The notes under the pieces were generated by a model. It searched no databases. It worked only from the letters and a program-made list of their open reading frames with translations, and was not told where the DNA came from. 56,283 nucleotides of DNA from Oscillospiraceae bacterium (GTDB lineage Bacteria; Bacillota; Clostridia; Oscillospirales; Acutalibacteraceae): positions 1 to 56,283 of the forward strand of contig JAISYX010000004.1 of assembly GCA_031269595.1 (NCBI GenBank). Reading direction: 5' to 3'. Below, in pieces: positions 1 through 9,266 of this stretch (positions are counted from its first letter, which is position 1; every line of letters begins with the position of its first letter). A program made the position numbers and the translations under genes.

Positions 1-1
1 C

Positions 2-412
2 TATCCCGCTATTTTAATAGGGGCGGGAAACCTTGGCCGTGCCGTGGCAAGCCATATGAGCTTTGAATCACGGGGCTTTAGACTAATGGGCATTTTTGAC
101 AGCAATCCCGCCTTAAAAAACCAGTATATTAGAGGCGTTAAAATCCAGTCTATGGAAAATCTGGAGCAGTTTTGCATTGAAAAGCAAATCAAGGTGGCTA
201 TACTCTGCCTGCCCAAGGACAGCGTGGAGTTCCTTGCCGATACTCTGATAGAAAAGGCAAACGTGCGCTGCTTCTGGAATTTCAGCCACTATGATATTTC
301 ACTTAGACATGAGGGCGTAATTGCAGAAAATGTGCACATGAGCGATTCATTAATGACCCTTTGCTACAGAATACAGGATTTTGAGGAAAAGGCCGAGCCT
401 TCTTCTGTGTAG
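2..412 (+). CDS. rex: Redox-sensing transcriptional repressor Rex, C-terminal part (5' end outside window)
   Basis: This is the C-terminal part of Rex, a dimeric repressor that senses the NADH/NAD+ ratio and controls fermentation and anaerobic respiration genes. The visible part opens inside the Rossmann NAD(H)-binding fold with the glycine motif IGAGNLGRA, followed by the family stretch FDSNPALKNQ and the later segment WNFSHYDISL. The N-terminal winged-helix DNA-binding domain lies upstream of the window, so the start cannot be given. The gene ends just before a strong hairpin terminator and faces the ispH-rpsA block tail to tail. The family call rests on the Rossmann motif and the overall C-terminal pattern and is fairly firm. 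Confidence 0.9.
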   Translation, partial: YPAILIGAGNLGRAVASHMSFESRGFRLMGIFDSNPALKNQYIRGVKIQSMENLEQFCIEKQIKVAILCLPKDSVEFLADTLIEKANVRCFWNFSHYDISLRHEGVIAENVHMSDSLMTLCYRIQDFEEKAEPSSV

Positions 413-429
413 AGTAAACAAAACAAAAA

Positions 430-462
430 AACGCCGCAAGCTTGTTAATGGCTTGCGGCGTT
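430..462. terminator. Bidirectional hairpin terminator between rex and ispH-rpsA
   Basis: A perfect 12-bp stem (AACGCCGCAAGC with its complement) closes a 9-nt loop. An A-run lies on the left and a T-rich stretch on the right, so it can end transcripts from both converging genes. Confidence 0.9.
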
Positions 463-483
463 AATATTTTGCTTTGAACTGAA

Positions 484-2592
484 TTACTCAGCGGCTTCCT
501 CAGCAGCGGGAGCGGCCTCAACAGCTACTTCCTCGGCGGGAGCTTCTGCCTCAACAACAGCTTCCTCAGCTACAATAGGAGCAGATGCCTCAATAGCAAG
601 CTCTTCTGCTTCAACCAGCTCAGGCACTTCGGCAAGAGCCTCTGCGTCGGATTCGTCAGATTCCTGCTTGAGCAGCTCACGGATAGAAAGGCTTACACGC
701 CTTTTTTCAAGGTTAACATCGGTGAGTATAGCACGCACAATCTGGCCAACCTTAAGTATATCCTGAGGCTTTTCGATGTGCTTGTCGGCAATTTGGCTTA
801 TGTGCACAAGGCCGTCTATGCTGGGCAGAATGTTAACAAAAGCACCAAAGGGTGCAAGATTAACAACCTTGCCTTCAACCACAGAGCCAATGGGGAACTC
901 CTTCTCCAGCTTGCCCCAGGGGTTAGCGTCGGGGTCTTTGTAGCCCAGAGAAATTTTCTTTTTCTCAAGGTCTAGGTTCTTGATATAAACGTTGACAACA
1001 TCGCCCACCTTGACTATCTCGGAAGGGGTTTTAATGCGTTCCCAAGAGAGCTCAGAGATGTGAATCATGCCGTCTACACCGCCAATATCAACAAATGCGC
1101 CGTAGCTGGTAAGAGACTTAACTATTCCGGCATAGGCTTGGCCAACCTCCGCCTGTGACCAGAACTTCTCTTCCTTTTCCTTGCGTTCGATAGATAGAAC
1201 CTCACGGATAGAACCTATGATGCTCCTCTTTTCGTCGTTAATCTCTTTGATTTTAAACTTAACTGTCTTTTTAACAAGTGCCTCTAGGTCTGCATCTCTT
1301 TCAATAGATGCCATGGAGCGGGGGACGAACACTCTTAAATTGTTAAAGGAGATAGTTAATCCGCCCTTAACAACCTTGGTTACTATGCCTTCCAAAACGT
1401 CGTCCGTCTCAAGGGCGGAGCGCACCGAAGCCCATGCCTTGGGTATATCGGCAAGCTTTTTTGAAAGATACATAATTCCGTCTTGGTCGTTTGTTTTGAG
1501 GATAACCAAATCAATCTTATCGCCAACCTTAACCACATCCTCAACAGAAAGGTTAGGGTCGTCGGTTAAATCGCTCAGTCGGATAATACCAAACTGTTTG
1601 CGGCCTACATCTACATAAGCTTCACCCGAAGCAATGCGTTCAACGGTACCGAGCACTACCTTTCCGTTAGTATTGGCGTTTTTGAAGGATTCCTCCAAAA
1701 GCTCCTCAAAATTTTCGTCTAGTTCTTTGTTGATGTTTTCACTCATAGTAGTGAGTACCTCCTTAATTATACCGGCGGGAGTCGACGCTCCTGCGGTTAT
1801 TCCCACTTTTTTAACCCCGTTTAGAATGTCTTGGGGCAGCTCTAATGCTGTTTCTATCAGGCAGGTTTTGCAATAGGGAGCACAAACATCCCTAAGCTTA
1901 GCAGTGTTGGAGCTGCTTCGCCCGCCTATAATAATCATCAAATCAGAGCTTTGTGAAAGATTAACCGCCTCACGCTGTCTCTCAGCAGTTGCATTACATA
2001 TTGTATCAAAAAATGTCGCATTTGAAAAGCCCTTTTCAATAATTTTTTCATAACAATTTTGCCAAATTTTTGTGCTATATGTAGTCTGCGCAACAATTGT
2101 TAACTTCTCATTAAAAAACTGTGGATTACTGTCAAAAATCTCTTGCAAGTCATCTTCATCCTTAAAGACAAGTGAGCTTCCTTTGCAGTGTCCTCGTATC
2201 CCAAGCACCTCGGGATGGGTTTTATCGCCTGCGATTAGCACAGTTTCTCCGTTTGTGCTGGCAATTTTGACTATTCTGTGGATTTTGGAAACAAAGGGGC
2301 AGGTTGCATCAATATAACGCACGCCCAGAGCCTCCAAACGCTCTATAACAGATTCCGGCACACCGTGGGAGCGAATAACTAAAACCGCCCCTTTGGGTAC
2401 GTCCTCAGGGTCTTCGGCAATCTCTGCGCCCCTGCGGCGCAAATCCTCAACCATTTGAGGGTTGTGTATGATAGGGCCCAGAGTGTAAACAGCCTCGCCC
2501 TTTTTTAATAAATCAAGGACTATTTCAACCGCACGGTTAACGCCAAAGCAAAAGCCGGCGGATTTTGCCAATTTAAGCTCAGCAGCTTGCAA
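484..2592 (-). CDS. ispH-rpsA: IspH (HMBPP reductase) fused to ribosomal protein S1
   Basis: A two-part protein of 702 residues. Residues 1 to about 285 are IspH, the 4Fe-4S enzyme that reduces HMBPP to IPP and DMAPP in the last step of the MEP isoprenoid pathway. The three cluster cysteines are visible as C15 (GFCFGV), C98 (DATCPF) and C199 (DTICNAT). Residues about 309 to 638 hold four S1 RNA-binding domains (near 309, 396, 483 and 568), as in ribosomal protein S1, followed by an Ala/Glu-rich acidic tail. The start codon is TTG, seven bases after the plsC stop, with a purine-rich stretch upstream. This fusion is known in Clostridia. The gene closes a cmk-plsC-ispH/rpsA operon. Confidence 0.96.
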   Translation of the reverse strand: MQAAELKLAKSAGFCFGVNRAVEIVLDLLKKGEAVYTLGPIIHNPQMVEDLRRRGAEIAEDPEDVPKGAVLVIRSHGVPESVIERLEALGVRYIDATCPFVSKIHRIVKIASTNGETVLIAGDKTHPEVLGIRGHCKGSSLVFKDEDDLQEIFDSNPQFFNEKLTIVAQTTYSTKIWQNCYEKIIEKGFSNATFFDTICNATAERQREAVNLSQSSDLMIIIGGRSSSNTAKLRDVCAPYCKTCLIETALELPQDILNGVKKVGITAGASTPAGIIKEVLTTMSENINKELDENFEELLEESFKNANTNGKVVLGTVERIASGEAYVDVGRKQFGIIRLSDLTDDPNLSVEDVVKVGDKIDLVILKTNDQDGIMYLSKKLADIPKAWASVRSALETDDVLEGIVTKVVKGGLTISFNNLRVFVPRSMASIERDADLEALVKKTVKFKIKEINDEKRSIIGSIREVLSIERKEKEEKFWSQAEVGQAYAGIVKSLTSYGAFVDIGGVDGMIHISELSWERIKTPSEIVKVGDVVNVYIKNLDLEKKKISLGYKDPDANPWGKLEKEFPIGSVVEGKVVNLAPFGAFVNILPSIDGLVHISQIADKHIEKPQDILKVGQIVRAILTDVNLEKRRVSLSIRELLKQESDESDAEALAEVPELVEAEELAIEASAPIVAEEAVVEAEAPAEEVAVEAAPAAEEAAE

Positions 2593-2598
2593 TAGGTG

Positions 2599-3234
2599 TC
2601 ACTTCCCCTCTGCAAACTCTGCGCATTGCTGCTTAAGCTCGCTAACCTTTTCTGTAAGCCTGCGGGTGGCCTCACGCAGCTCCTTGCCCTTGCCCTCTAT
2701 CATGCCCAGTTCCTCTAAGGTGATAGGCTTGCCAAACTTAACATAAACCTTTCCAAAGGGCTTTACCTTGCCGCCCTTGGTGTAAATGGCGGCGGGTAAA
2801 ATGGGGGCATTCTCTTTAAAGGCCACCATGGCTGCCCCTGCCTTAAATGGCAGCAGCTCGCCGTTTTTTGAGCGTGTGCCCTCAGGGAATATGCCCAAAA
2901 CCCGCTCTTGCTTAAGGTAGTCAAAGGCCTGATTGATAGCGTCGGAATCAGCTGCTCCTCTTTTAACCGCAAAAGCACCAAAGCCGCCCACAATAAAGCG
3001 GGGGAAGGCCTTTTTAAAAAGCTCCTCCTTGGCCATAAAGTGCATCTGCCGCTTTTGTCCCAGCATGAGCCAGAGTGGGTCAAGGTTAGAGACATGGTTG
3101 CAGCAAACCACAAACCGCCCCGATTCCGGTAGGCTCATTTTTCCGCCTATTATCCTAACTCCAAATAGGGGCTTTAGCAGAATAGGAATTACAACCTTGG
3201 CCAAATTATAAATAAACGTGCGTTTTTCTCTCAT
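2599..3234 (-). CDS. plsC: 1-acyl-sn-glycerol-3-phosphate acyltransferase
   Basis: Acyltransferase of 211 residues that makes phosphatidic acid from lysophosphatidic acid at the inner membrane face. The HX4D catalytic motif is NHVSNLD (H47, D52) and the acceptor-binding motif is FPEGTRS (116-122). The N-terminal hydrophobic stretch LAKVVIPILL suits membrane association. An AAGGAG ribosome site lies before the ATG. The gene starts four bases after the cmk stop and runs into ispH-rpsA, an arrangement frequent in Clostridia. Confidence 0.93.
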   Translation of the reverse strand: MREKRTFIYNLAKVVIPILLKPLFGVRIIGGKMSLPESGRFVVCCNHVSNLDPLWLMLGQKRQMHFMAKEELFKKAFPRFIVGGFGAFAVKRGAADSDAINQAFDYLKQERVLGIFPEGTRSKNGELLPFKAGAAMVAFKENAPILPAAIYTKGGKVKPFGKVYVKFGKPITLEELGMIEGKGKELREATRRLTEKVSELKQQCAEFAEGK

Positions 3235-3238
3235 TAAA

Positions 3239-3916
3239 TTACTCCTTAAGTGTTGAAAGCTTTTCGCATACAGTGCGGATAACCAAAGAGACGGTCTCGT
3301 CTAAATTTCGCATGGTAGAATCCAAAATAACCGCATCCTTGGCGGGTTTGAGTGGAGCTATGCTCCTGCCGGAATCCTGCTCGTCACGCCTGTTTATGTC
3401 ATTTAAAACCTCCTCATAGGTCACAGAGGGGTTCTTGGCCAATAGCTCGCTGTATCTGCGCATAGCCCTAGCCTCAGCAGAGGCTGTAAGGAAGATTTTA
3501 ACAGTGGCCTCAGGCAGAATAACCGTGCCTATATCACGGCCGTCCATAATTACATTATTGCTCAATGCCATATTACGCTGCAAATCCAGCAGATATTCCC
3601 GCACAAGGGGCAGGGCAGAGACGTCTGATGCAGCCATGGAGGCCTCGGGAGTGCGTATATCCTCTGATACATCCTTGCCGTTGAGCAGCACACGCTGTTC
3701 ACCCTCAACAAATTTAAGCTCCAGCTTGATTATGGGCAAAATCTTGCGCAGGTGATCCTCGTTTTTGCAGTCTGCACCTGCAAGCAGGGCAAACAGGCCT
3801 ATTGAGCGATAGAGCGCACCTGTGTCCACATAGATATAACCTAAAGCCTCGGCGGCTCGCCGTGCCACGGTGCTTTTGCCTGCCCCTGAAGGGCCGTCGA
3901 TTGCAACAGAAATCAT
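3239..3916 (-). CDS. cmk: Cytidylate kinase
   Basis: (d)CMP kinase of 225 residues, which phosphorylates CMP and dCMP in the cytoplasm. The P-loop GPSGAGKST sits at residues 8-16. The substrate-binding stretch DGRDIGTVI and the lid-like region RRDEQDSGR are visible. The length matches the family. A GGGAGG ribosome site precedes the ATG. It is the first gene of the tight cmk-plsC-ispH/rpsA group. Confidence 0.95.
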   Translation of the reverse strand: MISVAIDGPSGAGKSTVARRAAEALGYIYVDTGALYRSIGLFALLAGADCKNEDHLRKILPIIKLELKFVEGEQRVLLNGKDVSEDIRTPEASMAASDVSALPLVREYLLDLQRNMALSNNVIMDGRDIGTVILPEATVKIFLTASAEARAMRRYSELLAKNPSVTYEEVLNDINRRDEQDSGRSIAPLKPAKDAVILDSTMRNLDETVSLVIRTVCEKLSTLKE

Positions 3917-3979
3917 ATTAAAAGCCTCCCATTTTTTAATTGAAAATTGAAAGTTGAAAGTTGAAAATTATGGTGAATT

Positions 3980-5233
3980 TTAAGTATTCTTGCCTCTTAC
4001 CTCTTGCACCTTACCTCTGGCGGCAGCCGCCGCCGTGGAGAAGGCTATTTGCAGGTTGAAGCCTCCTGTGTGGGCGTCTGCGTCTATTATTTCGCCTGCA
4101 AAGTACAGGCCTTTAACAAGCTTGCTCTCCATGGTAGAGGGGTTAATCTCCTTAACGCTAACGCCGCCTGAGGTTATAATAGCCTCACTTATAGGCCTAA
4201 AGCCCTCAATTTCTATCACAAAGCCTTTCAACAGGGCTATAATAGCCCGCCGCTCCTCTTTGCTTATCTGATGCGCCTTCTTTTCGCCTTGAATGCCTGT
4301 GCGTTTAATGAACGTGCCTATCATTTTAGCGGGGAGCAGACTGCGCAGAAGATTGCGTAAATCTTTGTTGGTGTTCTCGGCAAACTCACGGAGCAGACGA
4401 GCTTCCAGCTGCTCCTCTGTTAAGGCGGGCTTTAAATCTATAATAAAGCTGTAAAGTCCGCTCTCCATATCCCTTAAATGTGAGCTTGCACTTAGCACAA
4501 CAGGGCCGGAGAGCCCAAAATGCGTGAACAGCAGCTCGCCAAAATCCTTGTAAACGCACTTGCCTGTCTTCTTGTTTGTAAGCTTGATTGCGGAGTTTTT
4601 TAGCGATAGCCCCATCATGTCACGGCAATCCTTCCCCGAGGCTGTAAGGGGTACTAGAGAGGCCTTGGGAGGCACTATGGTGTGTCCGGCCTCCTGCGCC
4701 ATTTTGTGGCCTGAGCCATCCGAACCTGTAACGGGATAGGAGAGGCCGCCTGTGGCCAGAATCACGGAGCTTGCGTGCAGCTCGCCGGAAGTTGTATTAA
4801 CGCCGATTATTTCGCCGTTTTCAATTAGAAGCCCTGTGACATTTGTGTGTATATGCTTAACGCCGTTTTTAATGCAGAGCTTGTAAAGTGCGTTGGTAAT
4901 ATCAGCAGCATTGTCCGAGACAGGGAAGACCCTGTTGCCACGCTCTGTTTTTAAGGGAACGCCCAGAGCCTCAAAAAAAGCCATGGTATCCTGAGAGTTA
5001 AAGCGTGAAAATGCGCTGTAAAGGAAGCGTCCGTTAGTGGGTATATTGGCCATGAGGGTTGGAACATCGCAATTGTTGGTTAGATTGCAACGCCCCTTGC
5101 CTGTGATATTAAGCTTTTTGCCGGCTCTTTCGTTATGCTCCAACAAGGCAACACTTACGCCGCCTGAGGAGGCCTGTGCAGCAGCCATTAAGCCCGCCGC
5201 CCCGGCACCGACTATTATTAATTCATAATGCAT
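3980..5233 (-). CDS. FAD-dependent oxidoreductase, HI0933/BaiN-like family
   Basis: Flavoprotein of 417 residues of the HI0933 (YhiN/BaiN-like) family. The N-terminal dinucleotide-binding motif is VGAGAAGLMAA, followed by the family signature KKLNITGKGRCNLTNN. The C-terminal part carries the second FAD contact, GLYFAGEIIDADAHTGGFN. Some members reduce bile-acid double bonds in gut clostridia, but most have no known substrate, so function is left open. The ATG lies in an AT-rich repeat of ATTATGCAT-like words and has no clear ribosome site, so the exact start is uncertain. Confidence 0.88.
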   Translation of the reverse strand: MHYELIIVGAGAAGLMAAAQASSGGVSVALLEHNERAGKKLNITGKGRCNLTNNCDVPTLMANIPTNGRFLYSAFSRFNSQDTMAFFEALGVPLKTERGNRVFPVSDNAADITNALYKLCIKNGVKHIHTNVTGLLIENGEIIGVNTTSGELHASSVILATGGLSYPVTGSDGSGHKMAQEAGHTIVPPKASLVPLTASGKDCRDMMGLSLKNSAIKLTNKKTGKCVYKDFGELLFTHFGLSGPVVLSASSHLRDMESGLYSFIIDLKPALTEEQLEARLLREFAENTNKDLRNLLRSLLPAKMIGTFIKRTGIQGEKKAHQISKEERRAIIALLKGFVIEIEGFRPISEAIITSGGVSVKEINPSTMESKLVKGLYFAGEIIDADAHTGGFNLQIAFSTAAAAARGKVQEVRGKNT

Positions 5234-5263
5234 AATTCACAATGCATAATTATGGATTTAATT

Positions 5264-5395
5264 CAAATTTGGTATCTCTAAAAACCGTAGGGGCAGACCT
5301 ATGTGTCTGCCCGAAAGACAGACGTTTTACGGTAATCAGGGCAGACACATAGGTCTGCCCCTACAAACGAGTTTGTAATATAGAGGGGCTCAATT
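5264..5395. repeat. Palindromic MITE-like element, copy 1 (GGGGCAGACC core)
   Basis: A large inverted repeat in the 246-base gap before rnhA. The inner arms GTAGGGGCAGACCTATGTGT and its complement (5287-5364) flank a 30-40 base centre. The outer flanks, CAAATTTGGTATCTCTAAAA on the left and TAGAGGGGCTCAATT on the right, resemble those of other copies in the window. There is no coding potential. Confidence 0.8.
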
Positions 5396-5479
5396 GTGAA
5401 TTAGGAATCATGCATTCCCTGTTATCAAGTCATAACCCGCAATGTGCGATGCATAATTATGGGCTTATGTCCACATTAA

Positions 5480-5932
5480 TTATGCATTATCCATTGACTT
5501 AAACTTGTTAGTTTGCTCCACTGCAAGGCTGTCGCAGCGTTCGTTTTCGGGGTGGCCGTTGTGGCCTCGCACCCAGTTAAAGCTTACATTGTGCTTTGTA
5601 AGCAGGTCGAGCAGCTCAGCCCATAAATCAGGATTAAGGGCAGGCTTACCGTCGCCCTTGCGCCAATTTTTTGCCTGCCAGGCTTTCGCCCAGCCCTTGC
5701 TTACAGCGTTTACTATATATTGAGAATCTGTTGTAAGAGTGACGCTGCACGGCTCTTTCAAGCACTTGAGAGCCTCTATTACAGCGGTTAGCTCCATGCG
5801 GTTGTTGGTGGTTTCGCCGCAGCCTCCGCTTAGCTCCTTCTCGTGGCCGCCATAGCGCAGCACAGCTCCCCAACCGCCAGGCCCGGGATTCTGCGAACAT
5901 GAACCATCGGTGAATATTTCAATTTGTTTCAT
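5480..5932 (-). CDS. rnhA: Ribonuclease HI
   Basis: RNase HI of 150 residues that cleaves RNA in RNA:DNA hybrids. The catalytic acids are D9 (FTDGSC), E47 (NNRMELTA), D69 (TTDSQY) and D134 (ERCDSLA); the catalytic loop histidine is H124 ([10 protein letters not shown]). Length and motif order match bacterial type I enzymes, including the basic handle region ([15 protein letters not shown]). A TTAGGAG ribosome site lies before the ATG, and the gene starts eight bases after rodA. Confidence 0.97.
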   Translation of the reverse strand: MKQIEIFTDGSCSQNPGPGGWGAVLRYGGHEKELSGGCGETTNNRMELTAVIEALKCLKEPCSVTLTTDSQYIVNAVSKGWAKAWQAKNWRKGDGKPALNPDLWAELLDLLTKHNVSFNWVRGHNGHPENERCDSLAVEQTNKFKSMDNA

Positions 5933-5940
5933 TGTTACTC

Positions 5941-7182
5941 CTAAGTAAAGTGCAGAGTTGCATCATTCCGCCGCATATAAACACTCACAACCAGCCCTAT
6001 TCCAAAATAAAGGCACATGCTGGAGGAACCTCCAGCACTAAAGAATGGCAGCGTAATGCCGATAACAGGCAGAACTCCCACGCACATCCCTATATTTAAA
6101 ATGGTTTGAGAGGCCAGAATTGCAAAATACATAACACAGACATGCCTCCCCATGGAATCCCTTGAAAGAAAGGCGATTCTAAGGGTTAACAGCATGATTC
6201 CCAACAGCATAAGAATGGCCAGAGTTGTGCCTATAAAGCCCAGCTCCTCGCCTATAACGGCAAATATAAAGTCGTTATGCGCCTCAGGGTTAACCTGCCC
6301 TTGGGTCATTGGCCCTTTCATAAAGCCCTTGCCCTGTATGCCACCTGATCCTATGGCTACCTTGGACATGGTTTGCTGCCACAAAATATCAAGCTCGTCC
6401 CCAGGGCGGGGGTTGTAAACAGCACGTATGCGCTCCCTTTGGAACGTATGCATAGACTGCCAGAAGATGGGGAGCATAGCACCCAGTGCAAACATACCCG
6501 CAAGCAGGTAATACCACTTAACCCCTGAGCATACCATAAGAATAATAAAGGCAAGAAGAAAGATAATAGCGTTGCCGCTGTCGCCTTGAAGCTCAATAAT
6601 GCCCACAGGTACAAATGCATGAAGGGCAACTAACAGCAAATGAGGAAGCGAATTAAGCTTGCCCGCCCGCTCTACCTTGGAAAGGTGGAAGGGCAGTGTT
6701 ATCATAAGTCCTATTTTAGCAAGCTCTGCGGGCTGAAAGCTAAAGCTTCCAAAACGCAGCCAGCTCTGGTCGTCTGCGTTGTCTGTTGCTTTTGAGCCTA
6801 CTATAAAGGTTAAAAGGAGCAGGAACAGGCAAATGCCGCCTACAACAAACCAAATCTCCCCAAGGTTTTCATAATCAAGGGTAGAGAGGATAATAGCACC
6901 CACATAGCCTAAAAAGCAGGCCAGACACTGCATTATTAGCTGCCTTCGTCCAAGGGCTTGATTGTTAAAACTATGTGTGGCACTGTAAACCATCAGCAGT
7001 CCAAACACACTGGTGGTAATGCATATAGTCCACATGGTTTTGTATGTATCCTTTACATAGGAGACCACACCGTAAGCAATGCCGCCGCCCACCATTTTAA
7101 GCCGCTGGGGAGTAAAGAAGCCGGCCAAGCCCCTGAGAATCGAGGTTAAAATATCCCCGGCCTTATGTAAAACTCTAGTCAA
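5941..7182 (-). CDS. rodA: Rod-shape peptidoglycan polymerase RodA (SEDS family)
   Basis: SEDS-family integral membrane protein of 413 residues. Such proteins polymerise lipid II glycan strands with a partner class B PBP during cell elongation. Family marks include VYSATHS near the first membrane helix, [63 protein letters not shown] and the C-terminal [11 protein letters not shown]. An NDFIF/EELG pattern and the rnhA neighbour fit RodA better than FtsW or SpoVE, though those remain possible. The start is TTG, eight bases after an AAAGGGGG ribosome site. No partner PBP is in the window. Confidence 0.9.
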   Translation of the reverse strand: MTRVLHKAGDILTSILRGLAGFFTPQRLKMVGGGIAYGVVSYVKDTYKTMWTICITTSVFGLLMVYSATHSFNNQALGRRQLIMQCLACFLGYVGAIILSTLDYENLGEIWFVVGGICLFLLLLTFIVGSKATDNADDQSWLRFGSFSFQPAELAKIGLMITLPFHLSKVERAGKLNSLPHLLLVALHAFVPVGIIELQGDSGNAIIFLLAFIILMVCSGVKWYYLLAGMFALGAMLPIFWQSMHTFQRERIRAVYNPRPGDELDILWQQTMSKVAIGSGGIQGKGFMKGPMTQGQVNPEAHNDFIFAVIGEELGFIGTTLAILMLLGIMLLTLRIAFLSRDSMGRHVCVMYFAILASQTILNIGMCVGVLPVIGITLPFFSAGGSSSMCLYFGIGLVVSVYMRRNDATLHFT

Positions 7183-7304
7183 GCAACAGTCCCCCTTTCT
7201 AAAAAAACGGCATACAATTATAGCTATTTATTAAACTTGTTTGTAGGTTTTTAAGGACACTCACTTAATTATAATAAAAAATTAAAGAAATTTCAAGTAA
7301 ATAC

Positions 7305-7333
7305 TTTAAAGATTAACAAAAATGTGATATACT
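7305..7333 (+). promoter_or_regulatory. Probable sigma-A promoter of fhs
   Basis: TTTAAA and TATACT are separated by 17 bases, with a TG one base before the -10 hexamer (extended -10). It lies 33 bases before the fhs ATG. The gap to rodA is divergent, and a TATAAT on the minus strand at 7217-7222 could serve rodA. Confidence 0.6.
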
Positions 7334-7365
7334 TAACTGAAATCGCTCTAAAAGGAGATAATTTT

Positions 7366-9030
7366 ATGCTTTCTGATATTGAAATAGCACAAGCCGCTAA
7401 GCTTATCCCAATAAAGGACATTGCCGCAGCTGCGGGGATTCCTGAAAATGCCCTTGAGCTTTACGGCAATTATAAGGCCAAAATAAGCGAGGAGTTCCTG
7501 CTTCAGGCTCAGGGGAACAAGCAGGGCAAGCTCATTTTGGTTACAGCTATCAATCCAACCCCTGCGGGGGAGGGCAAAACCACCACCACTGTGGGCTTAG
7601 GTCAGGCCATGGCAAGGATAGGCAAAAAGGCGATAATCGCACTGCGAGAGCCGTCTCTTGGGCCTGTTTTTGGAGTTAAGGGCGGAGCAGCCGGCGGCGG
7701 ATATGCTCAGGTGTTGCCCATGGAGGACATCAACCTGCACTTTACAGGGGATATGCACGCCATAACGGCGGCCAACAACCTGCTCTGCGCCCTGCTTGAT
7801 AACCACATGCAGCAGGGTAACGAGCTTAAAATAGACCAACGCCGCATACTGATAAAACGCTGCATGGATATGAATGACAGAGAGCTCCGCAGCATTATTG
7901 CAGGCCTTGGCGGCAGGATTAACGGCATCCCCAGAGAGGACGGCTTTATTATCACCGTGGCCAGCGAGGTCATGGCTATACTCTGTCTGGCGGCGGATTT
8001 AGCCGATTTAAAGCAGCGTCTGGGCAACATCCTTGTTGCCTATAATGTTGAGGGCAAACCCGTCTTCGCAAAGGATTTGCAGGCTCAGGGCGCAATGACG
8101 GCTCTGCTCAAGGATGCAATCAAGCCAAACCTTGTGCAAACGCTGGAGGGCACTCCCGCAATCATGCACGGCGGTCCCTTTGCGAATATTGCTCACGGCT
8201 GCAACTCGATTAGAGCAACTCGGCTGGCTCTTAATCTGGCGGATTACTGTATCACAGAGGCGGGCTTTGGCTCTGATTTAGGCGCAGAGAAATTCTTTGA
8301 TATTAAGTGCCGTCTAGGCGGCCTCACGCCCTCTGCTGTGGTGATTGTGGCCACGGTTAGGGCTCTTAAATACAACGGCGGCGCGGCTAAATCCGACCTA
8401 AGCAAGGAGGACACAGCCGCACTCCAAAAGGGCATAGCCAATCTTGGCGCACATATAGACAACATGCAAAAATTCGGCATACCTGTTGTGGTGGCAATCA
8501 ACCGCTTTGCTGCGGATACAGATGCTGAGCTACAAATAATTGCCAATTACTGCGGCGAAAGAGGTGCGGAATTTGCACTATCTGAGGTGTTTGCAAAGGG
8601 TGGAGAGGGAGCAAAAGAGCTTGCCGAAAAGCTGTGCAAAATCGCCGATAGAGAGCCGAATTTTGCGCATATATACGATGTCTCCCTACCACTGAAAGAG
8701 CGTGTAGACGCCATTGTAACGCAGATTTACGGTGCGGGTGAGGTTGTGTACACCTCGGGAGCAGAGAAGGCCATTCGAGAGCTGGGTGCAATGACAGATA
8801 ACATGCCTGTATGCATGGCTAAGACACAGTATTCACTATCAGATAACCCCGCACTGCTGGGCAGACCGAAGGGCTTTGCAATAACCGTTAAGGATGTGAG
8901 AATTTCAAACGGGGCGGGCTTTGTGGTGGTTTTAACAGGGGATATTATGACCATGCCCGGCTTGCCAAAAGCTCCCGCTGCGCTTAAGATTGATGTTTCG
9001 GCTGGTGGGGAGATTGAGGGGCTGTTTTAA
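7366..9030 (+). CDS. fhs: Formate-tetrahydrofolate ligase
   Basis: 10-formyl-THF synthetase of 554 residues, making 10-formyl-THF from formate, THF and ATP for one-carbon metabolism (and the Wood-Ljungdahl methyl branch where present). The P-loop is [12 protein letters not shown] (about 64-75), followed by [19 protein letters not shown], the signature FTGDMHAI and the C-terminal [12 protein letters not shown] chose the ATG eight bases after AAAGGAGA rather than an in-frame ATG 14 codons upstream, because the protein then begins MLSDIEIA as in relatives and has the usual length near 555. The gene stands alone with its own promoter. Confidence 0.96.
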   Translation: MLSDIEIAQAAKLIPIKDIAAAAGIPENALELYGNYKAKISEEFLLQAQGNKQGKLILVTAINPTPAGEGKTTTTVGLGQAMARIGKKAIIALREPSLGPVFGVKGGAAGGGYAQVLPMEDINLHFTGDMHAITAANNLLCALLDNHMQQGNELKIDQRRILIKRCMDMNDRELRSIIAGLGGRINGIPREDGFIITVASEVMAILCLAADLADLKQRLGNILVAYNVEGKPVFAKDLQAQGAMTALLKDAIKPNLVQTLEGTPAIMHGGPFANIAHGCNSIRATRLALNLADYCITEAGFGSDLGAEKFFDIKCRLGGLTPSAVVIVATVRALKYNGGAAKSDLSKEDTAALQKGIANLGAHIDNMQKFGIPVVVAINRFAADTDAELQIIANYCGERGAEFALSEVFAKGGEGAKELAEKLCKIADREPNFAHIYDVSLPLKERVDAIVTQIYGAGEVVYTSGAEKAIRELGAMTDNMPVCMAKTQYSLSDNPALLGRPKGFAITVKDVRISNGAGFVVVLTGDIMTMPGLPKAPAALKIDVSAGGEIEGLF

Positions 9031-9126
9031 CTAATTGATAATTTATAATGTATAATTGATAATTAAAGGTTAGTCAATTAATACAAAAATGTTAGTTTGT
9101 TTTTTTAGGTAAAAAGTGTAAAACTA

Positions 9127-9155
9127 TTGATTTATTGTGAAGATGGGTTTATAAT
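9127..9155 (+). promoter_or_regulatory. Strong sigma-A promoter of the papain-like surface protein
   Basis: TTGATT and a perfect TATAAT are separated by 17 bases. The next gene signals are an AGGAGG ribosome site near 9189 and ATG at 9203. This shows that the intended start is 9203, upstream of the frame break. Confidence 0.75.
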
Positions 9156-9202
9156 TGTGGTGAAGTAACCCAAAATACAAATTTTTATAGGAGGAATGCA
9201 AA

Positions 9203-9257
9203 ATGACAAAGATGTTTAAGGTGAGTAGAATTCACGGGGGGGGGAGTAAAACGGCTT
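9203..9257 (+). other. Frame-broken leader of the surface protein, with a G9 tract (9236-9244)
   Basis: Translation from the ATG at 9203, which follows a strong AGGAGG site, gives MTKMFKVSRIHGGG and ends at a TAG after 18 codons. The break is at a run of nine G. With eight G the frame would continue as VKRLSCVLLVLAVIFGIF and enter the downstream reading frame, giving a classical signal peptide (basic n-region, hydrophobic core). This is either a phase-variable OFF state or a sequencing or assembly length error in the homopolymer. Confidence 0.8.
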
Positions 9258-9266
9258 AGTTGTGTT

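Noticed and set aside
7183-7365. THF riboswitch before fhs
   Set aside because: The gap is AT-rich with a plain promoter 33 bases before the ATG; there is no room or sequence for the conserved folate-binding core.
9030-9126. Terminator after fhs
   Set aside because: Only AATTGATAATT direct repeats and AT-rich sequence are present, with no GC stem followed by a T-run.
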